The position numbers and the translations under genes were made by a program. Under the pieces are notes generated by a model, which was not told where the DNA came from, searched no databases, and worked only from the letters and a program-made list of their open reading frames with translations. A stretch of DNA of 64,000 nt from Candidatus Gallimonas merdigallinarum (lineage in GTDB: Bacteria; Bacillota; Clostridia; Christensenellales; Borkfalkiaceae). This document shows, in pieces, positions 19,412 to 28,115 of the stretch. Positions within the stretch are counted from its first letter, which is position 1, and each line of letters begins with the position of its first letter. Location: positions 1 to 64,000 of the forward strand of contig CAJFFP010000006.1 in assembly GCA_904373325.1 (NCBI GenBank), written 5' to 3'.

Positions 19412-19957
19412 TCACTCAAATTGGCTCGCAATAATATCCGCCGTCAGCCGCGCGAGCTTGACCGCCGACGACTCCATGACCGCGCCCTCCTCCGAGGACA
19501 GCAGAATGACCGCGCCGAGGCAGTCTCCGCCCGCCACGATTGGCACGACGAACTGCGCCGTGAAGTTCGTCTCCCCGTCCTTGACGACGGGCAGCACGCT
19601 CCCGCCCTCGGCAAGGCTCGCCAGATGGCTCCCGCGCGCCGACATGAGTTCCGTAATCTCATCGGACACGGCGCGCCCCATCAGAGCCTTTCTGCCCGTG
19701 CCGAACGCGTGCAGAATGTTGTCCGCGTCCGAAATGGCGGCGAGATACCCGCTCTGCTCATGCAGCGATTTTGCCGTCCCCTCCGAAAAGCGTTCCACGC
19801 TCGCAATGGGCGAATATTTTTTGAGCATCAGCTCGTCGCGGTCGGTGAACAGTTCGAGGGGGTCGCCCTCGCGGATGCGCAGCGTCCGCCGTATCTCCTT
19901 CGGAATGACCACGCGCCCAAGCTCGTCGATCCTTCTTACAATTCCCGTTGCCTTCAT
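19412..19957 (-). CDS. spoVT: Stage V sporulation protein T, AbrB-family regulator
   Basis: A 181-residue transcription factor. Residues 1-50 are the AbrB swapped-hairpin DNA-binding domain (MKATGIVRRIDELGRVVIPK, EIRRTLRIREGDPLELFTD). The rest is the GAF-like regulatory domain (HAFGTGRKALMGRAVSDEI, VVKDGETNFTAQFVVPIVAGGDCLGAVILLS). In B. subtilis SpoVT acts in the forespore, modulating sigma-G genes and germination. GGAGG precedes the ATG, and a sigma-G-like promoter lies at 19979-20007. The order spoVT-yabM-yabN matches B. subtilis. Confidence 0.95.
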   Translation of the reverse strand: MKATGIVRRIDELGRVVIPKEIRRTLRIREGDPLELFTDRDELMLKKYSPIASVERFSEGTAKSLHEQSGYLAAISDADNILHAFGTGRKALMGRAVSDEITELMSARGSHLASLAEGGSVLPVVKDGETNFTAQFVVPIVAGGDCLGAVILLSSEEGAVMESSAVKLARLTADIIASQFE

Positions 19958-19978
19958 AAAAAACCTCCGTATACTGTC

Positions 19979-20007
19979 ATTATGCGGAGGCTGTGGATTT
20001 TTATGCA
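19979..20007 (-). promoter_or_regulatory. Sigma-G-like promoter of spoVT
   Basis: On the minus strand TGCATA (20007-20002), a 17-base spacer and CATAATG (from 19984). The known Bacillus sigma-G consensus is about gHATR and CATnHTA. This has one mismatch in the last -10 base and fits better than a sigma-A pattern. Confidence 0.6.
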
Positions 20008-20017
20008 GTTTTTTCCG

Positions 20018-21049
20018 TCAGTTCCCCTTCCGTCCCACCGTTTTCAGGATCTCGCTGAAAATCTCTTCCGAAAGGAACGGATACAGTCCTTTATCGATCT
20101 TTTCACCCCGTCTGAGGGCGGCGAGCACCGCCTCGCGCAGCGTTTCGCCCGACAGAAAGGGCGCAAGATACACGAGCATTTTTCCGCGGATCTCGTTCTT
20201 TGCAACGAGCTTTCCGAGCGTCTCCTGCGAGAGGAAGGGCGCGAGCGAAACGAGGTCTCCTCCGTCGCCCGCCACGGCGCGTTCGGCAAGCCGATCGAGC
20301 ATCTCCCCGCTGAGGAAGGGCGCGAGCGGAACAAGCTCCCGCACAGAATAGCCGTCTTGCAGGCATTCTTCGGCAAGCTGCGCGAGCCGCTCCTCCGAAA
20401 GAAAGGGCGCAAGCGCGGCAAGCTCTCGGATACGCGTTCTGCGCTCCCGTTCGTCATCTGCTCCCCCGCCATGCCCGTTCGCTTCGGTTTTATCTTCGTC
20501 CGATTTGTCATCGCCGGAATATTCGGCAGAGCGGACTTTTCCGTTCTCGATATGAATGCGGCAGAATGCCCCGCCGTCCGCAGACCGCCCGCTTTCCTCC
20601 CGCTCGTCGTCATCGTCGTCCGCCTCGTCGTCGTCCAGATACTCGACGGATTTGACAACACCGTCCTCTATCCGAATGCGGCAGGGCGAGCCGCCGTTCG
20701 CCGCAGTACGGTGTCCGCTCGCCTTCTGCACGGCTTCATCGAGCAGATCGGGCGTGAGCACGGAGGCGACTTCCGCAAGATCGCCGAGCGACAGATCGTC
20801 CGCACCCTCCTTTGCGATCTGCTCCACCTTCGCCGCGGGCGCGCCGCCGCCCAAAAGCTCCTCGATGGAGCATTCAAACAGCTCCGCAAGCTCGGGGAGC
20901 TTGGAAATATCGGGCATGGAATTGCCGCGCTCCCAATTACTCACCGCCTGAAAACTCACGCCGAGCCGATCGGCAAGCGCAAGCTGCGTCATGTTGTGCT
21001 CCTTGCGCTTCTGCGCAATGATCTTTCCCACTTTCACCGTATCGAACAC
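20018..21049 (-). CDS. XRE regulator with an acidic duplicated linker and five LAPFLS repeats
   Basis: 343 residues. An XRE HTH (about 1-65: IAQKRKEHNMTQLALADRLGVSFQAVSNWERGNSMPDISKL) is followed by a duplicated motif, GGSPCRIRIEDGVVKSVEYLDDDE and GGAFCRIHIENGKVRSAEYSGDD, each with a very acidic tail. The C-terminal half holds five helical repeats, LAALAPFLSEERL, LVPLAPFLSGEML, LVSLAPFLSQETL, VYLAPFLSGETL and GLYPFLSEEIF. The repeats probably form a scaffold or ligand/protein-binding array; I do not know a function. GTG 21049 is chosen because GGAGG lies six bases before it, whereas the upstream ATG at 21106 has no such site. Confidence 0.8.
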   Translation of the reverse strand: MFDTVKVGKIIAQKRKEHNMTQLALADRLGVSFQAVSNWERGNSMPDISKLPELAELFECSIEELLGGGAPAAKVEQIAKEGADDLSLGDLAEVASVLTPDLLDEAVQKASGHRTAANGGSPCRIRIEDGVVKSVEYLDDDEADDDDDEREESGRSADGGAFCRIHIENGKVRSAEYSGDDKSDEDKTEANGHGGGADDERERRTRIRELAALAPFLSEERLAQLAEECLQDGYSVRELVPLAPFLSGEMLDRLAERAVAGDGGDLVSLAPFLSQETLGKLVAKNEIRGKMLVYLAPFLSGETLREAVLAALRRGEKIDKGLYPFLSEEIFSEILKTVGRKGN

Positions 21050-21227
21050 GATATGCCTCCGTTCGTTCTTTTCTTCCGTTATACCACACCGCACCCCGAA
21101 ATGCAATCAAGCATCGCTTGAAATCTCCCTTTTTCGCCTCAATCCGCCGTTGATAAACGTAAATTCCGCGGCTTCGGGGGCTGTTTGCACAAAACGGGCG
21201 CGCAGAAAAGAAAAAAGCGCGGAAGAC

Positions 21228-21758
21228 TCAGCTCTTCCGCGCCCTTTTTCTGCGAATGAATAAAACGAGATACCAGACCGCCATGCACAGAACCGCCGCA
21301 AGCACAAAGCCGATCGCGTCGATTCCGACGTCCTCTATCTTGCTCCCGCGCCCCGCCACAAACGCCTGATGCAGCTCATCCAGACAGGCATAGAGAAAGG
21401 ATATTGCCACCGCGCCGCCCGCGCAGACAACGGGCCGCCACAGCCGTTCTGCACAAAGCGGCAGGCATGACGCGAACAGAAATGTGCTTGCGCCGAGGAG
21501 CAGATACAAAAAAATGTGCGCGCATTTCCGGATCGTGAATCCCCAAAAGATATCCACGTCCGAAGCGGACTGCCCGGGCAGGATCTCGATCCCGAGGATC
21601 CCGAGCACCCACTCGCCCACAGCATTGCTCTGTTCGGACGACGCGTCTCCCGCCCGATGCGAAAAGACAAAAATGACGACCATAACCGCAAGCATGGGGA
21701 TTATCCCAAGAACAAGCTTGAAATACTTTCTATGACTTACATTTGTTGCTTTTTTCAT
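21228..21758 (-). CDS. VanZ-like membrane protein
   Basis: A 176-residue protein with four to five transmembrane helices. VVIFVFSHRAGDASSEQSNAVGEW is the conserved VanZ start, then IRKCAHIFLYLLLGASTFLF (K-x-x-H-x-x-x-Y) and DELHQAFVAGRGSKIEDVGIDAIGF (DE..Q.f..gR...i.Dv..n..G). VanZ confers low-level teicoplanin resistance in enterococci by an unknown mechanism. Such homologues are common in Firmicutes surface loci. It is 41 bases beyond the last polysaccharide gene on the same strand and may be co-transcribed. Confidence 0.88.
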   Translation of the reverse strand: MKKATNVSHRKYFKLVLGIIPMLAVMVVIFVFSHRAGDASSEQSNAVGEWVLGILGIEILPGQSASDVDIFWGFTIRKCAHIFLYLLLGASTFLFASCLPLCAERLWRPVVCAGGAVAISFLYACLDELHQAFVAGRGSKIEDVGIDAIGFVLAAVLCMAVWYLVLFIRRKRARKS

Positions 21759-21799
21759 AAAAAAGTGGCTTATCCTCGTTCACCGCCTCTGCCAACTAT

Positions 21800-22693
21800 C
21801 TATGAGATCTTTTCAATAATCTTCCTGATCCCTTCCGCAAAACTTGTCTGCGGACGCCAACCGATAGCCTCAACAAGGCTGGTTATATCGGGATCAAGGC
21901 TTACCATTTTTTCATTGGAAGGCGGCGCAAAAATACACTGTGCGCCATTCCCATATACTTGCTGCATTTCTAAAATAAAATCTTTCAAGAGTCTTGTATC
22001 TTCCGACGCGACACAGTAAGTCCCACTCGGGACCTCCTTCTCCCCGAGCAAATAAAATATTTTGCCGGCGTCCGTTTCATAAAGATAATTCCACATCTGT
22101 GTTGCCGCCGAGAAATGCGCAGGCTTTCCCGCACGAAACTGCCGCAGCGCATATTGAATCATCGTATTCTCACTGTCATGCTCTCCGTAAACACTGAAAA
22201 TCCGCGTCCAAATATGCGTAATTCCATCGCGATCGCAAATCTTCCTGCTGAGCTTCCCTGCCGCATATTTTGCTATCCCATAGGATAAAATCGGCTCTAC
22301 CCGCGTATCAGGATAAATCTTGCCCGAATATATCCCATACTCCGCCTGCGATCCCGCCCCGATAAATTTCCTGCATCCCAACCGCTGCGCCAATCCGACT
22401 GCATCCAGCGTATACTGTACATTGTTCAGGTGCGTTTGCGGATCGTCGCGCGTTTCCTTGGAAGTTCCGTCCCACGCAAAGTGATAAAACACATCACAGG
22501 GCAGATCGATCTGTACGCTGTGCAAATCCGTTAATTCCGCTTCAACCAACGTGAGCTGTTTGCTTTTCGGCAGGCGAGCGATTTTAGGGCTGTTCTTTCT
22601 GACAAGCGCGACGACCTCTGCTCCATGCGCAAGGCATTCTTCAATCAAAGCCCCGCCCAGCATACTCGTTGCACCTGTTATAATAACGCGCAT
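21800..22693 (-). CDS. NAD(P)-dependent sugar reductase/epimerase (SDR), YerF-like candidate
   Basis: A 297-residue extended-SDR protein. The Rossmann motif TGATSMLGGAL is at the start, and the catalytic pair is in ILSYGIAKYAAGKL (YxxxK). FIGAGSQAEYG is the usual Ser/Thr region. It is the last gene of the CDP-sugar block, seven bases after the TPP enzyme. By context it would reduce or epimerise the 4-keto or branch carbonyl of the CDP-3,6-dideoxyhexose, as YerF does in yersiniose synthesis; that role is inferred. ATG 22693 is preferred over 22726 because AAAGGAT precedes it and it clears the upstream stop. Confidence 0.82.
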   Translation of the reverse strand: MRVIITGATSMLGGALIEECLAHGAEVVALVRKNSPKIARLPKSKQLTLVEAELTDLHSVQIDLPCDVFYHFAWDGTSKETRDDPQTHLNNVQYTLDAVGLAQRLGCRKFIGAGSQAEYGIYSGKIYPDTRVEPILSYGIAKYAAGKLSRKICDRDGITHIWTRIFSVYGEHDSENTMIQYALRQFRAGKPAHFSAATQMWNYLYETDAGKIFYLLGEKEVPSGTYCVASEDTRLLKDFILEMQQVYGNGAQCIFAPPSNEKMVSLDPDITSLVEAIGWRPQTSFAEGIRKIIEKIS

Positions 22694-22700
22694 ACTATAC

Positions 22701-24494
22701 TTATCCTTTATAAATATTGGATTCAAAATCTGCCCGATCCAGGAACGGCGCCATATCGTTTAATGAAGGAGATACAATCCGTCCATCCGGCAAAACTTTT
22801 GACGATGATTTCGGCGCAAAGTTCTGCGTTTCGTCCACAACAACTTCGCAAAGGCACGGACCTTCCGTATTCAGAACTTCGCACAGGATCGCCCCATCTT
22901 CTTCCCGCGTGATACGGTAATAGGGCAGCGAGAACGCCTGCGCCAACAGATTAAAATCCGGAAACGAAAGTCCGCTGTCTCCATCGATCCCGATAAACGG
23001 CGGCCGGAAAAGATTTCTCTGCGTTTGACGGATAGAGTGGTATCCGTTATTGTTTAAAATAAAGATTTTTATATTCAGTTTGTTGTGAGAAATCGTTGCA
23101 AGTTCCTGTATGTTCATCATAACGGAACCGTCGCCGTCAATACAGATCGTTCTTCCGGTATTGTCGGAAACCGCTACGCCCAAAGCGGCGGGAAGTCCAT
23201 ACCCCATTGCGGCACACCCGGAATTGGTAAACATTCTCTGCCCTTGCTTGATCTTCGACGCCTGGAACGTCATAACGCAAGCGCTTCCGTTCCCGCAAAT
23301 TATCCGATCATCGCTTTGCAGGTTATCGAATAACTTATCTAAAAAAACATAGGGATTTAATTTCCCGTCCCGCATATGATGGTATTCAGGTAATACTGCG
23401 GGGTATTTTTCAGAGATCCAATTGCACCATTCTACCCATTTACGATGTGCGGCAACAGGCGTATAGCTTTGTTGGTTGAGTGCAGCCATAAAATCCTTTA
23501 CGTCGCAACAAATAGGCATATCGGGTTTTATTGTCGGTTTTTTTAATTCCGCGGGATCAATATCGACGACGATTTTATACGCATTTTTTGCAAAATCAAA
23601 ATGATTGTACCCGATCATGCGGATGTTCAGGCGACAACCGAGCGTTACGATAAGATCGCAGTTCTGCACCGCAAAGTTCCCGGGGCGTGTTCCGACCGTT
23701 CCGGGCATCCCCGCAAAATACGGGCTGTCCGACGCAAGCGTATCATTAGCATTCCATGCGGTAACCACAGGGATCTGCAACTTCTCCACAAGTTTTAAAA
23801 ATTCTTCTTCCGCTCCGCCCAGACGGATCCCCGTCCCCGCCAATAAAAGAGGCGCTTTGGCCGTAGCAATGCGATCAAGCACCTGCTGAACCGTATCAGA
23901 CGAAACGCGCTGCACTCCGATAGGCGTTTCCGGGACAAAATGCTTTAAATCCTCCGTTTCAACCATTGTCCCCTGCACGTCCAACGGAATATCGAGCCAC
24001 ACCGGACCGCCGCGTCCCTCCGTCGCCAAAAAAAGCGCTTTTTCCAGATGATAAGCGATTTCGAGCGGCTCCGTGACCATAACGGCATACTTCGTCATAT
24101 TGCCGACTGAATTCACGATATCGAATTCCTGATCGCCCAGTTGTCGGAGACCGAGATCCGGGCAGCTCCATTTCGTCGTCTCGCGCTTCACCTGCCCTGA
24201 AAGAATAAACATAGGAATAGAGTCAAGCCATCCGCCGAGGACGCCGGTGATCGCGTTCGTTCCGCCCGGACCGCTTGTAACGCAGACAGCGGCAATTTTA
24301 CCCGTCATTCTCGTGTACGCCTCGGCGGCAATTGAACAAGCCTGCTCATGATGATTGAAAATACAGCGAAGCCCATCCTGATGCCCGATTGCGTCATCAA
24401 GATGCATCGCCCCGCCGCCCGTCACCATGAAGCAATCAATAATTTGATTCTCCACTAAAAACTGAGAAATATATTTTGCAACTTTAATTTTCAT
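22701..24494 (-). CDS. TPP-dependent acetolactate-synthase-like enzyme (YerE-like candidate)
   Basis: 597 residues with the three-domain layout of the acetohydroxyacid synthase family. The N-terminal pyrimidine domain holds the catalytic Glu in CIFNHHEQACSIAAEAY and AVCVTSGPGGTNAITGVLGGW. The C-terminal domain holds the TPP motif GDGSVMMNIQEL...NNNGY. No ilvN-type small subunit is nearby, and the neighbours are RfbF, RfbG and RfbH. In Yersinia, YerE uses TPP to transfer a two-carbon unit from pyruvate to CDP-3,6-dideoxy-4-ketohexose, making a branched sugar. This gene sits in the equivalent context. The stop of the HAD gene overlaps its start (ATGA). Confidence 0.85.
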   Translation of the reverse strand: MKIKVAKYISQFLVENQIIDCFMVTGGGAMHLDDAIGHQDGLRCIFNHHEQACSIAAEAYTRMTGKIAAVCVTSGPGGTNAITGVLGGWLDSIPMFILSGQVKRETTKWSCPDLGLRQLGDQEFDIVNSVGNMTKYAVMVTEPLEIAYHLEKALFLATEGRGGPVWLDIPLDVQGTMVETEDLKHFVPETPIGVQRVSSDTVQQVLDRIATAKAPLLLAGTGIRLGGAEEEFLKLVEKLQIPVVTAWNANDTLASDSPYFAGMPGTVGTRPGNFAVQNCDLIVTLGCRLNIRMIGYNHFDFAKNAYKIVVDIDPAELKKPTIKPDMPICCDVKDFMAALNQQSYTPVAAHRKWVEWCNWISEKYPAVLPEYHHMRDGKLNPYVFLDKLFDNLQSDDRIICGNGSACVMTFQASKIKQGQRMFTNSGCAAMGYGLPAALGVAVSDNTGRTICIDGDGSVMMNIQELATISHNKLNIKIFILNNNGYHSIRQTQRNLFRPPFIGIDGDSGLSFPDFNLLAQAFSLPYYRITREEDGAILCEVLNTEGPCLCEVVVDETQNFAPKSSSKVLPDGRIVSPSLNDMAPFLDRADFESNIYKG

Positions 24495-25171
24495 ACGTCC
24501 CTCACGAACATATACTTTAAGATATCTGACGGCTTTTCCGCACTTCCGACCGCACCTGTTGAAAGAACTTCTTCACTGTTTCTAAATCCGAAGCCCCATG
24601 TAACTCCGATAAAATCAATCCCAACCTGTTTTGCCCCCATTGCGTCATGCTCTGTGTCACCGATCATAACAACTTTCGATTTATCCGCAACGGAACACTC
24701 ACGGATACAGAGATCGATAATATCCGCCTTCTTCAAGCGGTTCTCCGCATCTGCGCCATGGCTGGAAACGGAATATCGGTCAAAGCCGAAATGCTGTAAA
24801 ATTTTCAGCGCGTAATCCTCTCGCTTGTAAGTAGCAATCGCAACGCGAATCCCGCTTTCGAATAATTCATCCAGCATCTCGTAAAGTCCGCCGTACGGCA
24901 CGGCTTTCAAAAGATTTTGCGTACTGTAACATGAACGGAAAATCTCGGTCATGCGTGCCAATTCTTCCTCTTGAACATGGAAAGTGCGTTGGAAAGAATC
25001 CTGGATCGGAGGTCCGATAAATGTGCGCAGGGTCTGAGCGTCGGGAAGCGCACGTCCGGTTTGCAAGATTGCATGCTCTGCCGACTTTAAAACCCCCTCT
25101 TCTGTATTCAACAGAGTCCCGTCCACGTCAAAGATAGCCAGCTCATACCTTCTTTGCATTCGATTATTCAT
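24491..25171 (-). CDS. HAD superfamily phosphatase, phosphoglycolate-phosphatase type
   Basis: 226 residues. HAD motif I is AIFDVDGTLLNTEEG, motif II lies in VAIATYKRE, and motifs III/IV are in KKADIIDLCI and VVMIGDTEHDAMGAKQVG. A subfamily-I cap domain follows motif I. It overlaps the aldolase stop by eight bases and the TPP enzyme start by four. It is therefore translated with the CDP-sugar enzymes and probably dephosphorylates an intermediate made by them. Known yersiniose pathways do not need a phosphatase. Confidence 0.88.
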   Translation of the reverse strand: MNNRMQRRYELAIFDVDGTLLNTEEGVLKSAEHAILQTGRALPDAQTLRTFIGPPIQDSFQRTFHVQEEELARMTEIFRSCYSTQNLLKAVPYGGLYEMLDELFESGIRVAIATYKREDYALKILQHFGFDRYSVSSHGADAENRLKKADIIDLCIRECSVADKSKVVMIGDTEHDAMGAKQVGIDFIGVTWGFGFRNSEEVLSTGAVGSAEKPSDILKYMFVRDV

Positions 25172-26771
25172 ACAGGCTTTCCGTCAAAAAATTGATCTTT
25201 ATTGATTTTCTGAAAACGGCGAGCATTCCTTTCGTATAGTCGTTTAAATATGCAGCTTTGTCTTTGATGAACGCATATTCCATATCGATATGATAGTAAT
25301 TCGACTCAGATGCCGAATAGCCGTCAAAGCCTGCCATGACAACCTCTCCGACACCCATATGGACAAACGCCTTCATGATCATTATCAAGGAATTATCTGC
25401 TATCTCTGTATCGGCATCAATCAAATTTCCGTAATTCAAAACATAGGAGAACTCACCGGAAGACGCCGCCGTTATATTGGACGTTGCAATGATTTTATAG
25501 TTTCCGTTTGCCAGCCTCGATGCAAGCTGAACATATCTTTTCGCATTGCTGATAAAAACATAATCGACATCCGTACAATCGGGAATATGATTGATCGAAA
25601 TAACGCATGCGTCCTGATTGCTGCGGTGAAATTCCTGTATTTTTTCAGCTTGCGTCACCACCGATTTTCCGGGTCCGATCAGCAAAATCTTTTTCCCATG
25701 GAATTGTTCGGATAGCTCCGCCAAAGCTTTTTCGTCGTTGACTTCTACCGTCTGATAATTTTTATATAACTCCTCTATATAATTTTTGTCATACAGCAGT
25801 TTTTTCTCTCCCTGCAACGAGCCGAGAATATCGTTGATAGATTTTACAGACAAAGTCCGTTTATCCATAAGATACTGCACATAACTCGGATGGCAGTCAT
25901 TGAATGCGGCAAGATAATAGAACATATTATATCCCCATGTCGCGGGTTTATAAAATTGCAGAACGTTCGCATCGATCGCTTCCAGCATCTGACTGATCTT
26001 ATACTGTTTCCCGTAGACATGATTCATGTGCATTGCGATCAACTCGATCGGCGCATTTCCTGCACTCTTTCCCATACCGTACAGACTGCCGTCAACGAGA
26101 ATTTCCCGATCGGTATTTTTTGCAAGCATCGCAATGCAATTCGCATACCCCATCTGAAAATTATTGTGCGCATGATAGCCCAAATTGATCCCGGGCTTTA
26201 AATTCGCATCCAGAATATCAAAATAATGCGACAGATTATTCTGATGCATCAAGCCATAAGTATCTACCATGGAAACTGCATACGGCTCTACCTCATTGGC
26301 AAGACGTATTAAATCCAGCATTTCTTCGTCGCTGTAACTCGTCACCGAGACCAACTGCGCGAATACTTTATATCCCAGCGCCTTGATCTGTGCACAATAT
26401 TCAAGCGCCTGTTTCCGCAGATGCTTTTTAAAAATTACGCGAATGCCGTCCAAATAGCTTTCGCTGCACGGCTGAATATTGGAAATATCGCACGTTCCGT
26501 AATCGATCATTCCAACAACCATGCTGTTCTTTCTGTCAAGCATCCCGAAAATCTTCTCGACGCTCTCCGTGTTCGGCATGATGCTTCGGTTGAAATCGAA
26601 CGGTCTTCTGTCATCCAAAAAACCTATTTCAATAATATCGACTCCGGAATCCGCCAGCCTTTCAAAAATACTGACGAGATTATCATGCCCGAATGCCCAA
26701 TCGTTGACGTAACCGCCATCACGAAGAGTACAGTCAAGCAATTTTACTTGTTTCTTCTCTTGCGCGCTCAT
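25164..26771 (-). CDS. Two-domain HMGL-like aldolase fused to a Rossmann-like domain
   Basis: 535 residues. The N-terminal half (1 to about 300) is a DRE-TIM metallolyase: LLDCTLRDGGYVNDWAFG gives the catalytic Asp/Arg, YHAHNNFQMGYAN the metal-binding HxH, and LVDGSLYGMGKSAGNAP the active-site loop. It most resembles 4-hydroxy-2-oxovalerate aldolase-like proteins. The second half (about 335-535: KKILLIGPGKSV, DYVFISNAKRY, EVVMAGFDGYS) looks Rossmann-like and reminds me of DUF115/MptE-type domains, uncertainly. No acetaldehyde dehydrogenase partner is present, unlike catabolic loci. It overlaps rfbH by four bases, so it belongs to the sugar pathway. Confidence 0.8.
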   Translation of the reverse strand: MSAQEKKQVKLLDCTLRDGGYVNDWAFGHDNLVSIFERLADSGVDIIEIGFLDDRRPFDFNRSIMPNTESVEKIFGMLDRKNSMVVGMIDYGTCDISNIQPCSESYLDGIRVIFKKHLRKQALEYCAQIKALGYKVFAQLVSVTSYSDEEMLDLIRLANEVEPYAVSMVDTYGLMHQNNLSHYFDILDANLKPGINLGYHAHNNFQMGYANCIAMLAKNTDREILVDGSLYGMGKSAGNAPIELIAMHMNHVYGKQYKISQMLEAIDANVLQFYKPATWGYNMFYYLAAFNDCHPSYVQYLMDKRTLSVKSINDILGSLQGEKKLLYDKNYIEELYKNYQTVEVNDEKALAELSEQFHGKKILLIGPGKSVVTQAEKIQEFHRSNQDACVISINHIPDCTDVDYVFISNAKRYVQLASRLANGNYKIIATSNITAASSGEFSYVLNYGNLIDADTEIADNSLIMIMKAFVHMGVGEVVMAGFDGYSASESNYYHIDMEYAFIKDKAAYLNDYTKGMLAVFRKSIKINFLTESLYE

Positions 26772-28114
26772 GATACGGAAACAGCCTCCAAAATGACTTT
26801 TGCCATATAATCGATCATTTCATCCGTCATCCCGGGATAAACCCCTACCCAGAATGTATTGTTCATAATAAAGTCTGTATTCTCCAATGTGCCGACGACA
26901 CGATAAGCCTCCGTTCCGCGCAACTCGTCAAAACAAGGATGTTTTATGAGATTTCCGCTGAAAAGAAGTCTCGTCTGTACATTGTGAGATTCAATATACC
27001 GCGTGATCTGATTGCGGTCAAGCCCGCTTTCGGGGCGGACCGAAATTAAGAATCCAAACCAGGAAGGACGGCTGTCGGGCGCTGCCTCAGGAAGAATGAG
27101 TTTGTCCTCCGCGCCCGCAAGCGCTTTGCGCAGTCTGTCCCAATTATGGCGGCGGCGCTCAATGAAAGCAGGGAACTTCTTCAATTGCTCGCACCCGATC
27201 GCCGCCTGCATATCCGTCACTTTCAAATTGTAACCAAGATGGCTATATACATATTTGTGGTCATATCCCTTGGGCAGCTCACCGAACTGTCCGTCAAAAC
27301 GCCGTCCACAGAAATTATCTTTTCCCGACGGGCAGATGCAATCACGCCCCCAATCGCGATATGACAGGATCAGGCGATTCAAAAGCGCGTCATTGGTATA
27401 TACACAACCGCCTTCCCCCATCGTCATATGATGAGGCGGATAAAAGCTGCTTGTCCCGATATCGCCCCATGTTCCGGTATAACGCGTCTCTCCATCAATC
27501 GTATATTGCGTTCCGAGTGCGTCGCAATTGTCTTCTACAAGCCAAAGATTGTGTTTCTTGCAAAAAGCTCTTACCGCTTTTAAATCAAACGGATTCCCGA
27601 GCGTATGCGCGACCATAACCGCTTTCGTTTTCGGAGAGAGCGCTTCTTCAAGTTTACTGACATCGATATTGTATTGCGGAACCGTAACATCTACAAATAC
27701 GGGCACGGCACCATACTGAATAACGGGAGCAACGGTTGTCGGAAATCCGCAAGCGACCGTGATCACTTCATCGCCGCGCCTGATTCGGCGATCCTTCAAC
27801 TCCGGCGCCGTCAGAACGGAAAAAGCGATCAGGTTGGCAGACGACCCGCTGTTGACGAGATGCGCATATTTCACTCCGAGCCATGCTGCAAATTCTTTCT
27901 CGAACTGATCGGAAAATCGTCCCGTCGTCAGCCAGAAATCCAAGGTCGCATCGGTCAACGCGCACATTTCTTTCTCGTCGAAAACCCGCGCCGCATAGGT
28001 GATGCGATCGCCCTCTTTGAACGGCACTTTTTTTTCTTTAAAAGCATGGTAGTATTCCGCCACCATTGCCTTGATCTCTTCCCTTGCTTCCTGTTCTGTT
28101 TTATTTTTGAACAT
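26768..28114 (-). CDS. rfbH: CDP-4-keto-6-deoxyglucose 3-dehydrase (RfbH / E1)
   Basis: A 448-residue PMP-dependent, [2Fe-2S] dehydrase that removes the C3 hydroxyl of CDP-4-keto-6-deoxy-D-glucose. It has the aminotransferase fold of the DegT family, but the PLP Lys is replaced by His in SFYPPHHMTMGEGG, a hallmark of this group. Cysteines in RDCICPSGKDNFCG fit the iron-sulfur site. That feature and the length separate it from the GDP-sugar enzyme ColD. It normally works with reductase E3 (ascD/ddhD), which is not in the window. It is co-translated with the aldolase. Confidence 0.94.
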   Translation of the reverse strand: MFKNKTEQEAREEIKAMVAEYYHAFKEKKVPFKEGDRITYAARVFDEKEMCALTDATLDFWLTTGRFSDQFEKEFAAWLGVKYAHLVNSGSSANLIAFSVLTAPELKDRRIRRGDEVITVACGFPTTVAPVIQYGAVPVFVDVTVPQYNIDVSKLEEALSPKTKAVMVAHTLGNPFDLKAVRAFCKKHNLWLVEDNCDALGTQYTIDGETRYTGTWGDIGTSSFYPPHHMTMGEGGCVYTNDALLNRLILSYRDWGRDCICPSGKDNFCGRRFDGQFGELPKGYDHKYVYSHLGYNLKVTDMQAAIGCEQLKKFPAFIERRRHNWDRLRKALAGAEDKLILPEAAPDSRPSWFGFLISVRPESGLDRNQITRYIESHNVQTRLLFSGNLIKHPCFDELRGTEAYRVVGTLENTDFIMNNTFWVGVYPGMTDEMIDYMAKVILEAVSVS

Positions 28115-28115
28115 A

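Noticed and set aside
17642..21121. A 1159-codon open frame on the plus strand
   Set aside because: It runs antisense through yabN, yabM, spoVT and an XRE gene, is extremely Arg/Glu/His-rich and shows no domain. High GC removes stops from antisense frames.
25164..26771. Catabolic 4-hydroxy-2-oxovalerate aldolase (aromatic meta-cleavage)
   Set aside because: No acylating acetaldehyde dehydrogenase or other catabolic gene is nearby. The gene overlaps rfbH and a HAD gene in a polysaccharide operon.
26768..28114. GDP-colitose enzyme ColD
   Set aside because: The length of 448 residues and the Cys cluster after RDWGRD fit the iron-sulfur RfbH type, and RfbF and RfbG provide the CDP substrate.
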